The notes: a model not told the origin generated them from the sequence alone. DNA of 64,000 nt from Amorphochlora amoebiformis (GCA_054601695.1 BAAHQB010000089.1:620001-684000), one strand, 5' to 3'. Counted from the stretch's first letter, positions 1-39,108 are shown. Program-made: numbers and translations.

Positions 1-8
1 TATACATA

Positions 9-80
<72 letters not shown>

Positions 81-104
81 ATGTATACTTCTCTACTTTG
101 ATAG

Positions 105-12782
<12,678 letters not shown>

Positions 12783-12823
12783 ACATGTATATATATGTAT
12801 ATATCGCATATATATATATATAC

Positions 12824-12854
<31 letters not shown>

Positions 12855-13001
12855 TACATACATATATTCATATATAAGTATAAGATACACATGTATACAT
12901 ATATATATACATGTATATGTATATCTATATTATATATGTAAATATGTATACGAATAAACAGAATACACACATTTTTATTTTTAGGTGTTTTTAATAGTTA
13001 T

Positions 13002-13036
<35 letters not shown>

Positions 13037-13038
13037 AC

Positions 13039-13071
<33 letters not shown>

Positions 13072-13109
13072 CGCACATATACACACATACACATTCAGCA
13101 AACTCCATT

Positions 13110-13241
13110 TCATAAAGTACGGAGGCACCCTTGAAACCGAGAGTTTACTGCCCCACTGCGACTTTGGAGGTGAGGGGGTAACCCCACACTGTGAACCCTC
13201 CACGGGTATTTTCCCTGCCGGATCTTCACACCGAGCGTGCG
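13110..13241 (-). CDS. Possible terminal exon of the 14.5-19.5 kb gene
   Basis: On the - strand, acceptor GTAG precedes 13241 and 43 codons run open to TGA at 13110-13112. The frame reads RTLGVKIRQGKYPW and later GAVNSRFQGCLRTL. Its entry phase (0) matches the exit phase of exon 14544-14590, so it could be the last exon of that gene. The overlapping + strand piece 13099-13169 (KLHFIKYGGTLETES, donor GTGAGG) is an equally plausible exon, and a second - strand frame is also open, so strand and frame are unsettled. Confidence 0.3.
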   Translation of the reverse strand, partial: RTLGVKIRQGKYPWRVHSVGLPPHLQSRSGAVNSRFQGCLRTL

Positions 13242-13343
13242 CTACGGACACAGATGTGTTTGTCGTCTAGATGTAGTAGATCGTTAGTCTAGCCGTAATA
13301 TATATATATGTATATGTATATATATGTATGTATGTATATATAC

Positions 13344-13379
<36 letters not shown>

Positions 13380-13476
13380 TCTAATCGGTTTTAACATGGT
13401 GATTGCTAGTCAAATTTGAGTTGATCAATTTGGGGCTCATGGTGAAGTGTTCGATGTTCCACCATTAACTGGACTT

Positions 13477-13508
13477 ATTGTCTGGATTGTTGTGACAATC
13501 CAGACAAT
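13477..13508. repeat. Perfect 14-bp inverted repeat (hairpin)
   Basis: The arm 13477-13490 (ATTGTCTGGATTGT) is exactly complementary to 13495-13508 with a TGTG loop. The sequence just after it, GACAATGTACAATTGTTAA... through ...GACATTAGCGTTCAAACTGA, occurs twice (about 13503-13572 and 13590-13655). A shorter imperfect hairpin (TCTCG/CGAGA) precedes the second copy, so the unit repeats as hairpin plus tail. Confidence 0.9.
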
Positions 13509-14025
13509 GTACAATAATTGTTAAAACTTTCTATATGTAGCTATAGACATTAGCGTTCAAACTGAGTTTTTTGATTCTCGTTACAATCGAGACAATGTAC
13601 AATTGTTAACTAACATTTTTCTAGACATTAGCGTTCAAACTGAGTTTTGACTCTCTCGATTCTCTTGAACTTCCAGTACGTATGGATACCGATCGGACTG
13701 CATCTCTAGTCTGTCGATCTAGTATCAGTATCACAATCCAGAGTATAGTCCGATTGTATCACTAGTACTTACTACGCATGTGTATGTATCGCGTACTAGC
13801 AACCAATTTTTCTGTGCGTTGCCGCAACAGCGACTAGAGCGATTTTAAATACTGAGAAAATGTATGTTTTTTCTCTTGGTGATTGACCGGATTGCTATTT
13901 CTAATGTTGATGTGTTTTTGTCATCTATATATTGTGCTGCTGAGATTCGGCAGACAACTTGTGTTGGTGACGTGCGTATAGTATGTGATGTTGTTATGTG
14001 TGTAGTTAGCAAAGTACGAATTCTT

Positions 14026-14439
14026 GATGTATTGTTAGGGCGCGTATTATAGTGTGTTGTTCGTACCTAGGTACGTACGTATGTTGAATACAGTCCGAGT
14101 ACGTATTCTGGTACGCATGATATCTAAGTCGCTGGTACGTATGTTTACCGAGACGTATGTACGTATGCAGTAGTACGTATACGTATTCACCGCAGCCGGG
14201 TACCTACATTAGCTGATGTATTGTTAGGGCGTATTATAGTATGTTGTTCGCACCTAGGTACGTACGTATGTTGAATACAGTCCGAGTACGTATTCTGGTA
14301 CTACACATGATATCTAAGTCGCTGGTGCGTACGTGCGTTGGTCACGGTACATACCTACGTATGCAGGCTGGTACGTGTCCTACTTCTAGTGTGTCTAGTA
14401 CGTATACGTATTCACCGCAGCCGGGTACCTACATTAGCT
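14026..14439. repeat. Tandem duplication of a TACGTA-rich unit
   Basis: Unit 1 (14026-14214) and unit 2 (14215-14439) share GATGTATTGTTAGGGCG at the start, a long CCTAGGTACGTACGTATG block, GATATCTAAGTCGCTGG, and the end ATTCACCGCAGCCGGGTACC. They differ by substitutions and by insertions in their second halves. Short palindromes (TACGTA, CCTAGG) are very frequent. On the - strand both units contain an AG-bounded open stretch starting VPGCGEYVYV, but its frame is not decisive. Confidence 0.85.
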
Positions 14440-14543
14440 CTAGCTAGTCTAGGTGTAGATATGATAGTCTAGTATATCTAGTATATTACAATAGTAGTAT
14501 ATTGCAACTAGCGTAGTAGACCTGTAGTACAGTTGCACTCTAC

Positions 14544-19476
<4,933 letters not shown>

Positions 19477-19477
19477 C

Positions 19478-19517
<40 letters not shown>

Positions 19518-19536
19518 AATTGGTAGCGCAACGGTG

Positions 19537-19743
<207 letters not shown>

Positions 19744-19825
19744 AAATATATATATATATATATTGCTAGTGCAACGATGGTCGATAGATGCTACTTAGTA
19801 AACTGTACTGTGGGTTGAATTTGTG

Positions 19826-20033
19826 ACATGCCGTGACGTCACGCCTTGTCACAATGCTCAAACCCTGTTACTACTGGGTACTGCCGGATAGTGTGGCGAT
19901 CTCCAAGAATCTCCGGAATCTCCAGCGATCTACAGTTGTATATAGCATACGTACGACGATACTTCAACGCGCTGTCGATATCTACTCTTCGAACTGCGTT
20001 CCCTCGTGCTATTTACGTTTATTCTTTAATACT
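19826..20033 (+). repeat. Dispersed repeat, copy 2
   Basis: Second copy of the element at 9600-9812, here between the divergent genes at 14.5-19.5 kb and 20.4-23.5 kb. It could lie in their shared upstream region or inside an unrecognised first intron. Just upstream, 19764-19780 (TGCTAGTGCAACGATGG) resembles 19518-19534 (TGGTAGCGCAACGGTG), a second small duplication. Confidence 0.8.
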
Positions 20034-20113
20034 ATATATATGTATACATATATATATGTATATATATATGTATATGTATGTATATTATGTATATATATAT
20101 ATTATATGTATAT

Positions 20114-20238
<125 letters not shown>

Positions 20239-20239
20239 C

Positions 20240-20288
<49 letters not shown>

Positions 20289-20399
20289 CACATATACACG
20301 CACACATACATACATAATACACTCACGCATGCAATATTCTTAGCATACATACATCCGAAACATTCTACCCTTGCCCCGAATAGACGAATTACGTCGCAG

Positions 20400-20885
20400 G
20401 GAGCTAACGGGAGACACAGCTCCCCCCCCCCTTTTCGGGCTAGTTGGGACAGCCTAGGATTAGGGTTAGGGTCATGGTTAGAGTTGAGATTATGGTATGT
20501 GTGGTTTTGGTAGGATTGGTTAGGATCAGATTATTCAGCATGTCTTAGTCCGAGGACCATTGACTCATCCACAGAGTGGGGCTATAGTGCTGTTTGAGAT
20601 AACAGCAGATCGTGTTGTTGGGTTAGGGTTAGGGTTAGGGTTAGGGTGTCGGGTTAGGGTTAGGGTTAGGGTTAGGGTTAGGGTTAGGGTTAGGGTTAGG
20701 GTTAGCGTTTGGGTGAGAGTGTTACCCATTGGGCTCGTTTCTTTCTTTCGAATGCCTACGGGTGTATGTATATGTACATATGTAATATATATATATATAT
20801 ATATATATATTCCTTTTGCTTATAAATTACCCTAGGAGAGCGGGCGGAGGGAAGGCTAGACTCCTAATAACATATATTATATATA

Positions 20886-20926
<41 letters not shown>

Positions 20927-20986
20927 ATAGATATATTACACATATATCACATATATATATATATATAAATATATATATATATAAAC

Positions 20987-21078
<92 letters not shown>

Positions 21079-21145
21079 CATACATATTACTTATAAATTA
21101 CCCGAGGAGATCGGACGGAAGGAAGGTTAGGCTCCTAATAACATT

Positions 21146-21212
<67 letters not shown>

Positions 21213-21567
21213 TGTGTATGTACAAATACACACAAACACTCACCCAAACACCCACACACACACACACACACATAATATAACTTAAATGTAATATATCTAT
21301 ACAATATGTACCTACAAGACATGTGAATTAGATATGCATATACATACATATATTACATTTACAAACATAAAAATAGCTTTCGCTGGCTCTATACTTGTAT
21401 ACAGAACAGAAGCATTCCCCGTATACAAATACACTTCCGTTTACATACATGCATACGCACATACATACACACACATATATATACATTATACACATACTTA
21501 TTTACATATGTCCATACATGTAAGGATGGTAATGCATATTGCATTAGAGTATATACATGTACGTAAT

Positions 21568-21635
<68 letters not shown>

Positions 21636-21647
21636 TGTACATTACAC

Positions 21648-21689
<42 letters not shown>

Positions 21690-21980
21690 TTAAGTATCTT
21701 TTGGATAGTTACTACCTTCGAACAAGGCAAGCGAATATTCACAACGCTCGGAGATTTCGAGACTGTTTTAGGTTAGGGTTAGGGTTCAGGTTAGAGTGTC
21801 GGTTACGGTTAAGGTCGAGGTTTAAGGTTAGGGTTTAGGTTTCGGTTAGGGTTAAGGTTAGGGTTAAGGTTAGGGTTAAGGTTAGGGTTAAGGTTTGGGT
21901 TAGATTGTGGTTAGGGTTTGGATTAGGGTTAGGTCTGAATAGGGTGTAGATAAGAGGTGGTGATATGATATGTATATAGA

Positions 21981-22014
<34 letters not shown>

Positions 22015-22089
22015 GTATATATATACATATATATATTACATATGTGAATATTTATATGAATATAGATAATATATATTGTATATGCAGAT

Positions 22090-22142
<53 letters not shown>

Positions 22143-22179
22143 GTATATATATGTATATGTATACATATTTGTATATTTA

Positions 22180-22235
<56 letters not shown>

Positions 22236-22528
22236 GAATGTAACAATGTATCTTTAAATACACAATTGACATTATTAATAAAAATAATGCCAATCACAAA
22301 GGGATTATACATCAAAATATGACCCTAATCCTAACCCTAACCCTAAACCTAACCCTAACCCTAGCCCTAGCCCTAACCCTAATCCGACACCCTAAACCGA
22401 CACCCTAACGCTAACCCTAGTCTAACCCTAACGCTGACCGTTACCCTAACCCTAACCCTTAACCTCACCTAACACCTAACCAACCTTAACCCTAACCCTA
22501 ACCCTAACCCTAACCTATTTTTGTTTAC

Positions 22529-22575
<47 letters not shown>

Positions 22576-22578
22576 GTA

Positions 22579-22615
<37 letters not shown>

Positions 22616-22622
22616 GCACGTG

Positions 22623-22682
<60 letters not shown>

Positions 22683-23514
22683 CATATATATGTGCGTGTA
22701 TATATTTATACACACACACACACATGTATATATATACATTTATATAATATATATCTATATATATATATACGTACAGAAATATTCACCTCTTATAGAGGAT
22801 TTTGAAGTTTTTTTGCTTGCCTTCCGCGATGACTAAAGATTTACTTTACTTTTAGGGTAAGAGTTAGGGTTTTGGTTAGGATTTGGGAGATGTGTGGGAG
22901 AGTGAGAATGAAGTTGAAAGCGAGATTGAGAGAGAGATTTTGAGAGTAAGAGATTGAGAGAAAAGAGAGAGAGAGAGAGAGAGAGAGACAGAAGAGAGAG
23001 AGAACGGAATAGAGAGAGAAAGAGAGAGAGAAAGAATGAGGGAGGGATGAAGAGAGCGTATTATACACTTACATACATGCGTGAATTTCAATTATACATG
23101 TGAAAACAAAAATATCTGTAAACATAGAAATAACCGTAGGAGATCTCCTTGTGAAACTTCCTTCAGGCGAGATAGTCATCTCCTCCACTGTATATATATA
23201 TATATATGTATGACTATCTCTCTTTCTCTCTTCCTCCTTCTCTCTCCTCTCCCTCCCTCTCTTCCTCTCTCTATACCCTCTCTGTATGTCTCTCCGTCCT
23301 TTCTCGTGGACACAAGAAGCTCGATTATTCTCTCGCTAAGAGATCCAATTCTAATGTTATTATGGAAGCTTCCGGAGGCATTTCAAAGAATTCTGCAAAA
23401 GTTCGGATTAGTTTGGGGAAATTATGCAAAATTACAGAATTCGTCGAGGTCGCGAGAGGAACACGAGTAAAGCAATCTCGCTCGGGGCGTCATGCCTATG
23501 TAGTTTTTTGGTAG
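20400..23514 (+). CDS. Uncharacterised protein, 6 exons to the stop codon
   Basis: Exons 20400-20442, 20539-20611, 21377-21420, 21695-21764, 23167-23189 and 23317-23514 (stop TAG 23512-23514) join in phase. Fragments in order: [106 protein letters not shown], and the C-terminal [11 protein letters not shown]. The last exon is 65 codons of ordinary composition. I do not recognise the family. The 5' exons are not identified. Introns contain TTAGGG arrays (20455-20510, 20620-20706, 21768-21940) and CCCTAA (22322-22516). Using donor 21765 rather than the stronger-looking 21772 is what keeps the frame open. Confidence 0.68.
20455..20706 (-). repeat. TTAGGG tracts flanking exon 20539-20611
   Basis: Degenerate TTAGGG at 20455-20530 and a nearly perfect array at 20622-20706. 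The exon between them is therefore embedded in telomere-type repeat; its donor (C|GTGTTGTTGGGTTAGGG) runs straight into the array. Confidence 0.93.
20819..21143. repeat. Two copies of a 55-bp block within an intron
   Basis: CTTATAAATTACCC followed by GAGGAGATCGGACGGAAGGA-type sequence and CTCCTAATAACAT occurs at 20819-20873 and 21090-21143 with about nine differences. On the - strand both copies are 33-nt open stretches bounded by TTAG and GTAATT ([11 protein letters not shown] and [11 protein letters not shown]). They lie inside an intron of the + strand gene, so an exon role is not supported. Confidence 0.8.
21768..22516. repeat. TTAGGG array facing a CCCTAA array
   Basis: TTAGGG with GTTAAGG variants fills 21768-21940; CCCTAA with variants fills 22322-22516, with TA repeats between. 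Both lie in the large intron 21765-23166. Transcribed together they form two complementary G-rich and C-rich stretches able to pair across about 400 nt. Confidence 0.93.
22895..23290. repeat. GA tract followed by CT tract
   Basis: GAGAGAGA-rich sequence at 22895-23050 and CTCTCTTTC-rich sequence at 23213-23290 bracket the small exon 23167-23189. The CT tract supplies the polypyrimidine run before the acceptor of the last exon (23317). Confidence 0.85.
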
Positions 23515-23901
<387 letters not shown>

Positions 23902-24004
23902 CAGAATCGTCGTCACAATTTAGAGGTGGAAGGCTCTTTCTGCCTATATAATAATGTATACATATTCTATACATAAATATTTTTGTATTTATATACACAT
24001 ATTT

Positions 24005-24078
<74 letters not shown>

Positions 24079-24115
24079 GTAATAGATATGTAATCATACA
24101 TGCAAATACACACAC

Positions 24116-24147
<32 letters not shown>

Positions 24148-24190
24148 GTTTAGATTTAAATATATGTTAATACATATATATATATATATT

Positions 24191-24231
<41 letters not shown>

Positions 24232-24354
24232 GTCTGTGTGAATATGTATATATATATATATATATATATATGCATAGAATATTCAAATGCTATACCTGCA
24301 TTGACATCTTCGTAAGGACTCCTGGACCGACTAACAATGCCTAAATGTTGATAC

Positions 24355-24386
<32 letters not shown>

Positions 24387-24388
24387 TA

Positions 24389-24484
<96 letters not shown>

Positions 24485-24636
24485 TATAGATATATTATAT
24501 AGATAGATAGATACACGTTAATGTTTATATATACTAGATAATGTTTTAACTAAAAATCCGAAATACCAACTAATTTGTTGAGTCTTGTATATTTGTATAT
24601 AATGTACAAGTATATATGTATGTATATATAAATGTG

Positions 24637-24673
<37 letters not shown>

Positions 24674-24745
24674 AATTTATATGTATTCTATATATGTATA
24701 TATATGTATATACACAAAAACACACATACATACACACACACACAC

Positions 24746-24784
<39 letters not shown>

Positions 24785-24839
24785 CATACACATGCATACA
24801 TACACAAATATACATACACACACATATATATATGTATAG

Positions 24840-24881
<42 letters not shown>

Positions 24882-25122
24882 ACATATATATATATATATA
24901 AATACATCATATAAATATTGCATGAACATATAAACGTACTGGATTAAATACGTATATATTATTGTATACAATACATAATATATATATATATATATGTATA
25001 TATATATGTAAATATATATATTTATATATATATATATATATGTACTATATACATACTAAATATGTATATTACTGCTCCTTCGCCTGGCCTTGAAGCCCCG
25101 TAGTAGTGAAGATCGTTTACTC

Positions 25123-25208
<86 letters not shown>

Positions 25209-25315
25209 TGTAGATTATGTCGCGTTTGCAAAATTGTATTCAATTTAGTAATGGACTTAATGTTATATATGTATGTGTATATATGTGTATACATGTGTAT
25301 ATTATATGTACATAG

Positions 25316-25381
<66 letters not shown>

Positions 25382-25537
25382 TACACACATTCACACTCAT
25401 ACAAATTCTCCCTCTAATGAGCATTTGTATAGTTACAATTATAGATATGTACAAATATATGCACTTACATATTCTACATATGTAAATATTTATACTACAT
25501 ATTTTCATGTGTGTGTATATATGTATATATATATATA

Positions 25538-25598
<61 letters not shown>

Positions 25599-25639
25599 GT
25601 ATGTAAATCTACATATGTACTATATATCTATATATATAT

Positions 25640-25711
<72 letters not shown>

Positions 25712-25754
25712 GTATGTAAATCTACATATGTATTATATATCTATATATATATGG

Positions 25755-25834
<80 letters not shown>

Positions 25835-25838
25835 ACAT

Positions 25839-25871
<33 letters not shown>

Positions 25872-25895
25872 CCTATACATATATATGTTTACATT

Positions 25896-25939
<44 letters not shown>

Positions 25940-26085
25940 CAACCTGATCCGTCCCCACACCATTTTTGCCTGAGAGGAGTTAACTTCCAGTCAGACGATA
26001 TTTATACATACATATCTATATATATATATATATATATATACAGATACATATATACATATATATAATACTAAATATATATATATAA

Positions 26086-26116
<31 letters not shown>

Positions 26117-26462
26117 ACACCTATCGGCTCCGTATCCAACTGAACTTTTAGCCAGCCTAAAGATTATTTATCATTTCCAACATCTTGGGCTTAACTGCAT
26201 AGTATATTAATCTGAATTTTGATATGAACTTCTAACCTCTTTCTTCTCTATCGATGTGTTTCCCTTCTCTCTCGCTATCTTTTGTGCCTACTTTTTCTGT
26301 CTGCGGGTGTCTCTCTTCTCTCTGTCTTGCTTCCCCGACTTTCGTTATCATTTTTTCGCTATTTTTTTTTCTTTTTTCCCTCTTAACCTTTGAGAGAACG
26401 AGAATCAACCCGAATTTGTGTATAAAAATGATATGTAAATGTGGGTGTGTGAAGGAATCAAG

Positions 26463-26497
<35 letters not shown>

Positions 26498-26545
26498 ATG
26501 TATATCCACACATATATACATATATGCTCACCGAAAACATACACA

Positions 26546-26584
<39 letters not shown>

Positions 26585-27493
26585 TACAAATTTATATATT
26601 AATCCAAATTCTACTTCCAAATCCCAACATCCTGCCCAACACTAACCCTAGCCCTAACCCTAATCTTAGCCCTTTCCCCAACCACACACAATCGTAACCA
26701 TAATCCTAGCCCTAACCTGAGCTCTAACCCTAACTGAACCCTAACCTTAAACCTATTTCTAACCCCACTTACCATGACTTGCTCTCCTAGCCGTCCCAGT
26801 TCGCCACGGCTTAACCTTCTGGGTCTAGGGTTAGGGTTAATTTTAGGGATTTTTCTAGGGTTGGTTAGGGTTAAGGTTAGTGTTTGTTCTAGGGTTACGG
26901 TTAGGGTTGGTTAGGGTTAAGGTTAGTGTTTGTTCTAGGGTTACGGTTAGGGTTAAGGTTAGGGTTTGTTCCAGGGTTAGGGTTAGGGTTAGGGTTTGGT
27001 CCAGGGTTAGGGTTAGGGTTAGGGTTGAGGTCAGGGTTTGTTCTAGGTTAGGCTTAGGGTTAAGGTTAGATGTTTGTTCTTAGGCTTAATGTTCTACGGT
27101 TAGGGTTAGGGTTAGGGTTACGATTAGGGTTTGTTTTAGGGTTAGGGTTAAGGTTAGGGTTTGTTCTAGGGTAAGTGACGTTAGAGAGGGGTTTGCGCTT
27201 AGACTCAGGGTTTGGGTGAGGTTTACCGCTGGATACAGTGTTACTCTTACCCAATCCCTTACCTAAATCTAACCCGAAGCAAAAATTCAGGAATTTTTGA
27301 ACTCGAATCTTAACGATAACCTTAACCCATAATACGCTTCGGGTTAGGGTTTGTGTTAGGATTAGTTGCGGTTAGAGCTAGGTTATTCCTTTTTCTTTGT
27401 GTATTTGTATTGTGAATGTATACAAGTGTATTATTGTATATGTACGTACAGACATACACAGATATTAATATATATATATATATATATATAATA

Positions 27494-27543
<50 letters not shown>

Positions 27544-27617
27544 TGTGCATATACATATATCTGTGTGATATCATGTACCTCATTTTCTCTTTTCAATGAG
27601 TCTTGATTGCTGTTGTC
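23902..27617 (-). CDS. Uncharacterised protein, 9 candidate exons
   Basis: Exons in transcript order: 27617-27579, 27308-27274, 27245-27227, 26809-26773, 26156-26121, 25969-25944, 25121-25073, 24340-24296, 23943-23902, all joining in phase. Fragments: [89 protein letters not shown]. The middle is Arg/Ser rich. No family recognised. Introns around 26640-27370 are largely telomere-type repeat. One predicted intron (27246-27273) is only 28 nt. Several exons are so short that other frames are open too, so this chain is less secure than its neighbours. The last exon and start codon are not identified. Confidence 0.52.
25590..25760. repeat. Tandem duplication, 114-bp period
   Basis: GTACACATGTATGTAAATC followed by TACATATGTA and CTATATATATATGGA occurs at 25591 and again at 25705, each followed by a long TA array. 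No exon signal is associated. Confidence 0.85.
26220..26460 (+). other. Unique CT-rich intron sequence
   Basis: About 240 bp of low-TA, pyrimidine-rich sequence. A frame of ordinary-looking composition is open on + (26254-26460) but it has no phase-compatible neighbours, and it lies inside an intron of the - strand model. Confidence 0.4.
26640..27370. repeat. CCCTAA then TTAGGG arrays with embedded mini-exons
   Basis: Degenerate CCCTAA at 26640-26765 switches to TTAGGG at 26825-27170 and 27330-27390, an inverted arrangement. Variants GGTTTGTTCTAGGG and GGTTTGGTCC recur at intervals inside the TTAGGG part. Candidate - strand exons 26809-26773, 27245-27227 and 27308-27274 lie in the non-repeat gaps. 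Confidence 0.9.
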
Positions 27618-27636
27618 CTGTATATATATATATATA

Positions 27637-27725
<89 letters not shown>

Positions 27726-27888
27726 CATATCTTTATTGCATTGTCCTAAGTATTTTCATTCATATATAGGTATTGAATGTTTTTTCGTATGTATATACTA
27801 TACCTAAATATGCACATACATGTGTATATATAATCATATGTATAAATGTACATGTATATGTACATAACGTATATTCTGAGTGTGTGTG

Positions 27889-27926
<38 letters not shown>

Positions 27927-28058
27927 TATTAAAATAGATATGTATAATAATATATATATATATATATATATAAATATATATATACATATATATGTATATA
28001 ATTATATTTAAATAACGATGCCTTTGCAAGTGAGTATATATCTTCTCCATCCTCATTC

Positions 28059-28178
28059 TCACCTACGTTCATGTTAATATATTATAATACGTTTTATATA
28101 CATGTAGATATAATTATTTATAAATGTATCATGCAGATACATCTATGTAAATATTTATTAACATATATATATATATAC

Positions 28179-28239
<61 letters not shown>

Positions 28240-28317
28240 GATATATGTATAGATATATGTATTTATTCATGTATGTAATATATCATATGCTTTTATTAAA
28301 TGTATATTTACAGATGC

Positions 28318-28369
<52 letters not shown>

Positions 28370-28471
28370 ATATATATTATATATGTATGTTTGCTGTGTG
28401 TGTATGTATATGTATATATGTTCATGTGTGTATATATGGACATGTATATGTATATATATGTACACACATAC

Positions 28472-28503
<32 letters not shown>

Positions 28504-28617
28504 GTATATAATATATACCAATACAGATTGAACTTCTCCGCCTGGTGATCGAACTCTATAAATTTATATATGTGTATATATGTGTATATATATCTCTACA
28601 TATATATATATATATAT

Positions 28618-28675
<58 letters not shown>

Positions 28676-28799
28676 TTTGTTGAGATTAATATGATCTACT
28701 TTATAATATATACATATTTAGTGAGATACATGAGAACAACCAAGAAATATATTGGGAAATATACATGTTAAAATACCAATATATACATATATATATATG

Positions 28800-28850
<51 letters not shown>

Positions 28851-28912
28851 CACACACACACAATATGTGCACGTTTATATATGTATGTATATATGTGCAT
28901 GTATATGTATAC

Positions 28913-28951
<39 letters not shown>

Positions 28952-28975
28952 TATATATATATTATATAAATATAC

Positions 28976-29069
<94 letters not shown>

Positions 29070-29073
29070 CATA

Positions 29074-29157
<84 letters not shown>

Positions 29158-29323
29158 CATGTATATATGTATGTGTATGTATATGTATATTTACCCTTCG
29201 ACTTCCCGTCGAAAAGCTTCCTTTCCTAATGATTATCATCATATATATGTACAATACATACACCTTTACACACACACACACACCAAACACACAAACACAC
29301 ACACATACACACCACACACACAA

Positions 29324-29399
<76 letters not shown>

Positions 29400-29429
29400 C
29401 GTATATACATATCATACACGTATATACAT

Positions 29430-29461
<32 letters not shown>

Positions 29462-29489
29462 GTATATGATATATATATATATATATATG

Positions 29490-29532
<43 letters not shown>

Positions 29533-29869
29533 CATAAATGGAAATATATACATGAAAAACTTCCCTAAACACATACCATACATACATACACACATACATT
29601 GATTAACAACCTTTAATAACAGTAAGCAATAACAGTAAGCAAACTTTCTCACAGATCTAGATTTAAGCCGAAAAATAACGGATGAATGAATATCCCTGTC
29701 CGAAATACCAGCGAAACCCACTCTCACCACCCACACACAGAAAGAGAGGTTTAGAGAGAAAGAGATATGAGAAAAATAGAGGGGATGTGATATCTGGGTT
29801 TGTTTGTGCGTCGAAATGATTGCTTAAAATGCGACCTTGTTAGCTTTCGGTTGCTCGGAGATGGTGGGT
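28059..29869 (-). CDS. Short uncharacterised gene, weak model
   Basis: Candidate exons in transcript order: 29869-29836, 29722-29611, 29225-29195, 28555-28525, 28062-28059 (TGA). Phases agree. Fragments: [64 protein letters not shown]. The last exon would be 4 nt, completing a Leu codon and the stop. The longest exon contains a 13-bp tandem repeat (TTACTGTTATTGC). No family recognised and no start codon identified; an alternative is that these are separate pieces of neighbouring genes. Confidence 0.35.
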
Positions 29870-29947
29870 CTGAATGTCAGGGTAGAAATATATGTATGCA
29901 AGTAATACCTTTGTATGTATAAATATATTATATCATATATATATATA

Positions 29948-30011
<64 letters not shown>

Positions 30012-30173
30012 CATCCTGGATATCGTAAAGATATGAATTTTTACATCAATCCTAACCTTAATCCTAATCCCAACCTTTAACCAAATTCTCATCCTTTCTA
30101 ACCATATGCGTAACCCTAACTCTATACTTAACCCCTATCATATGCAGAAACCTAACCACAGTCGTGTCTAATG

Positions 30174-36922
<6,749 letters not shown>

Positions 36923-36965
36923 CTATAAATAATATATATAAAGCTATTTATATATATATTCATAC

Positions 36966-37094
<129 letters not shown>

Positions 37095-37144
37095 CATATA
37101 TACATAGTGTGATGCACACTCTTTTTTTTATACTTACATATACT

Positions 37145-37195
<51 letters not shown>

Positions 37196-37257
37196 TATAT
37201 ATTATATAAATATACAATTATATCTCCAAATGCGTACAGCATACACTTCAACGAAAT

Positions 37258-37427
<170 letters not shown>

Positions 37428-37430
37428 TAT

Positions 37431-37537
<107 letters not shown>

Positions 37538-37733
37538 GACAAATCTCGTTGGCATACACATCCACACGTTTAGTCACGTACGATATAATTAAATATAAAC
37601 TATATAAATACATATACATGAATGCATATATAGCATAAATACATATTTCGATATACACGCATCTTCCTATCCGCTCACATAAACGAAAAACACTAACACA
37701 AATATAAACCAAAAAAAATCCTGACCCTTCCAG

Positions 37734-38130
37734 CCCAACCTGAAATTTCTGAAGCCGAAGAATTGTCTTACAATCCCTCCTTCCCACTCCTCCCTCTCTA
37801 CCTTCTCTCTTTTCTCCCTATCTCTCTCTCTCTCTCTTACCAGGCTTGATGTGTTCCCGGCAAGTCGCGTGGTGATCTTTGTAATTCTTGTCGCCAAAAC
37901 TACGGTAGATTTTAGTGGGATTCAAAATTCATTAATAATCCAAATGAGAATATTTAGGCATTACTACGTAAATGTGGAAGTGAACCTTATGAACCTTTAT
38001 TAGTATGTGGCGTTACTGCTAATGCAGGAGCCAGGAGTTTGAGGATTTTCAAAAATTAAATTATTGTTTGAAGTAAGTTTAGGTTTCCAGTATCCTGTGG
38101 GTGATGTCTTTGGATACGAAAATTAGTTGA
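37734..38130 (+). CDS. 3' end of an uncharacterised + strand gene
   Basis: Exons 37734-37764, 37844-37904, 37958-38002 and 38035-38076 or further. They join in phase: [56 protein letters not shown]. The acceptor at 37843 follows a classic (CT)n tract. Introns are 55 to 80 bp and almost free of TA arrays, unlike the rest of the window. The frame ends at TAA 38074-38076 if read through; alternatively an 18-nt intron with a strong GTAAGT donor (38073-38090) leads to [12 protein letters not shown] and TGA at 38128-38130. Upstream exons were not found. The second exon is hydrophobic and could be membrane-associated. Confidence 0.6.
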
Positions 38131-38409
38131 ATATATATATATATATGTATATGTATATATCAGGTACATACGTATACATATTTTATGTATATGAATATAA
38201 TATAATAATAATATATATATATATATATATATACATATATATTATATATGTATGTGTATATATATATGTATATATATTATATCTTTGGGAGGAGGAGAAG
38301 GGAAAGATATGGGTGGGTTGGCGATACAATCACATATATATATACATATATATATATATTATATATATATATATATATACATAATATCTAAATATATAAT
38401 ATCTTAATC

Positions 38410-38459
<50 letters not shown>

Positions 38460-38497
38460 ATATTTGCGTCAAGGTCTTTCGGATTATTATCAATGTA

Positions 38498-38573
<76 letters not shown>

Positions 38574-38705
38574 TGTGTGTTCCATATTATATAAAATAAT
38601 ATTCAAAGCTTTTATATTTGTAGTCTGTATATGGAACTGCTTGTACAATGAATATATATATATATATATATATATGTATATTAAATACATATCTATATAT
38701 ATATA

Positions 38706-38754
<49 letters not shown>

Positions 38755-38774
38755 TATTTATGTATATTCTTGTG

Positions 38775-38821
<47 letters not shown>

Positions 38822-38865
38822 TTATTATATTTATGTATATTTGTGGGTAAATATATCTACACACG

Positions 38866-38955
<90 letters not shown>

Positions 38956-39051
38956 TGTACATATATCGTTATGTTTGAAGACATATAATACAAAAACTAA
39001 ATGTATATACCGCTACATATACATATGAAATATATGTATATATACATATGT

Positions 39052-39108
<57 letters not shown>

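Larger units (their letters stand above)
12783..14543. other. Complex non-TA island between two genes
   Basis: After the stop at 12782 there is TA/CA sequence to about 13080, then about 1.4 kb of ordinary-composition DNA from 13090 to 14543 with only one TA block (13297-13374). Candidate exons overlap on both strands at 13090-13260: a + strand piece 13099-13169 with a GTGAGG donor, and a - strand piece 13110-13241. The rest contains the hairpin, direct repeats and tandem duplication listed separately, and is dense in TACGTA and CTAG. No gene is assigned to 13260-14543, though further - strand exons of the neighbouring gene could lie here. Confidence 0.6.

Noticed and set aside
37841-37899. 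- strand exon with donor GTAAGA
   Set aside because: The + strand reading has a classic CT-tract acceptor and joins in phase with three neighbouring exons.
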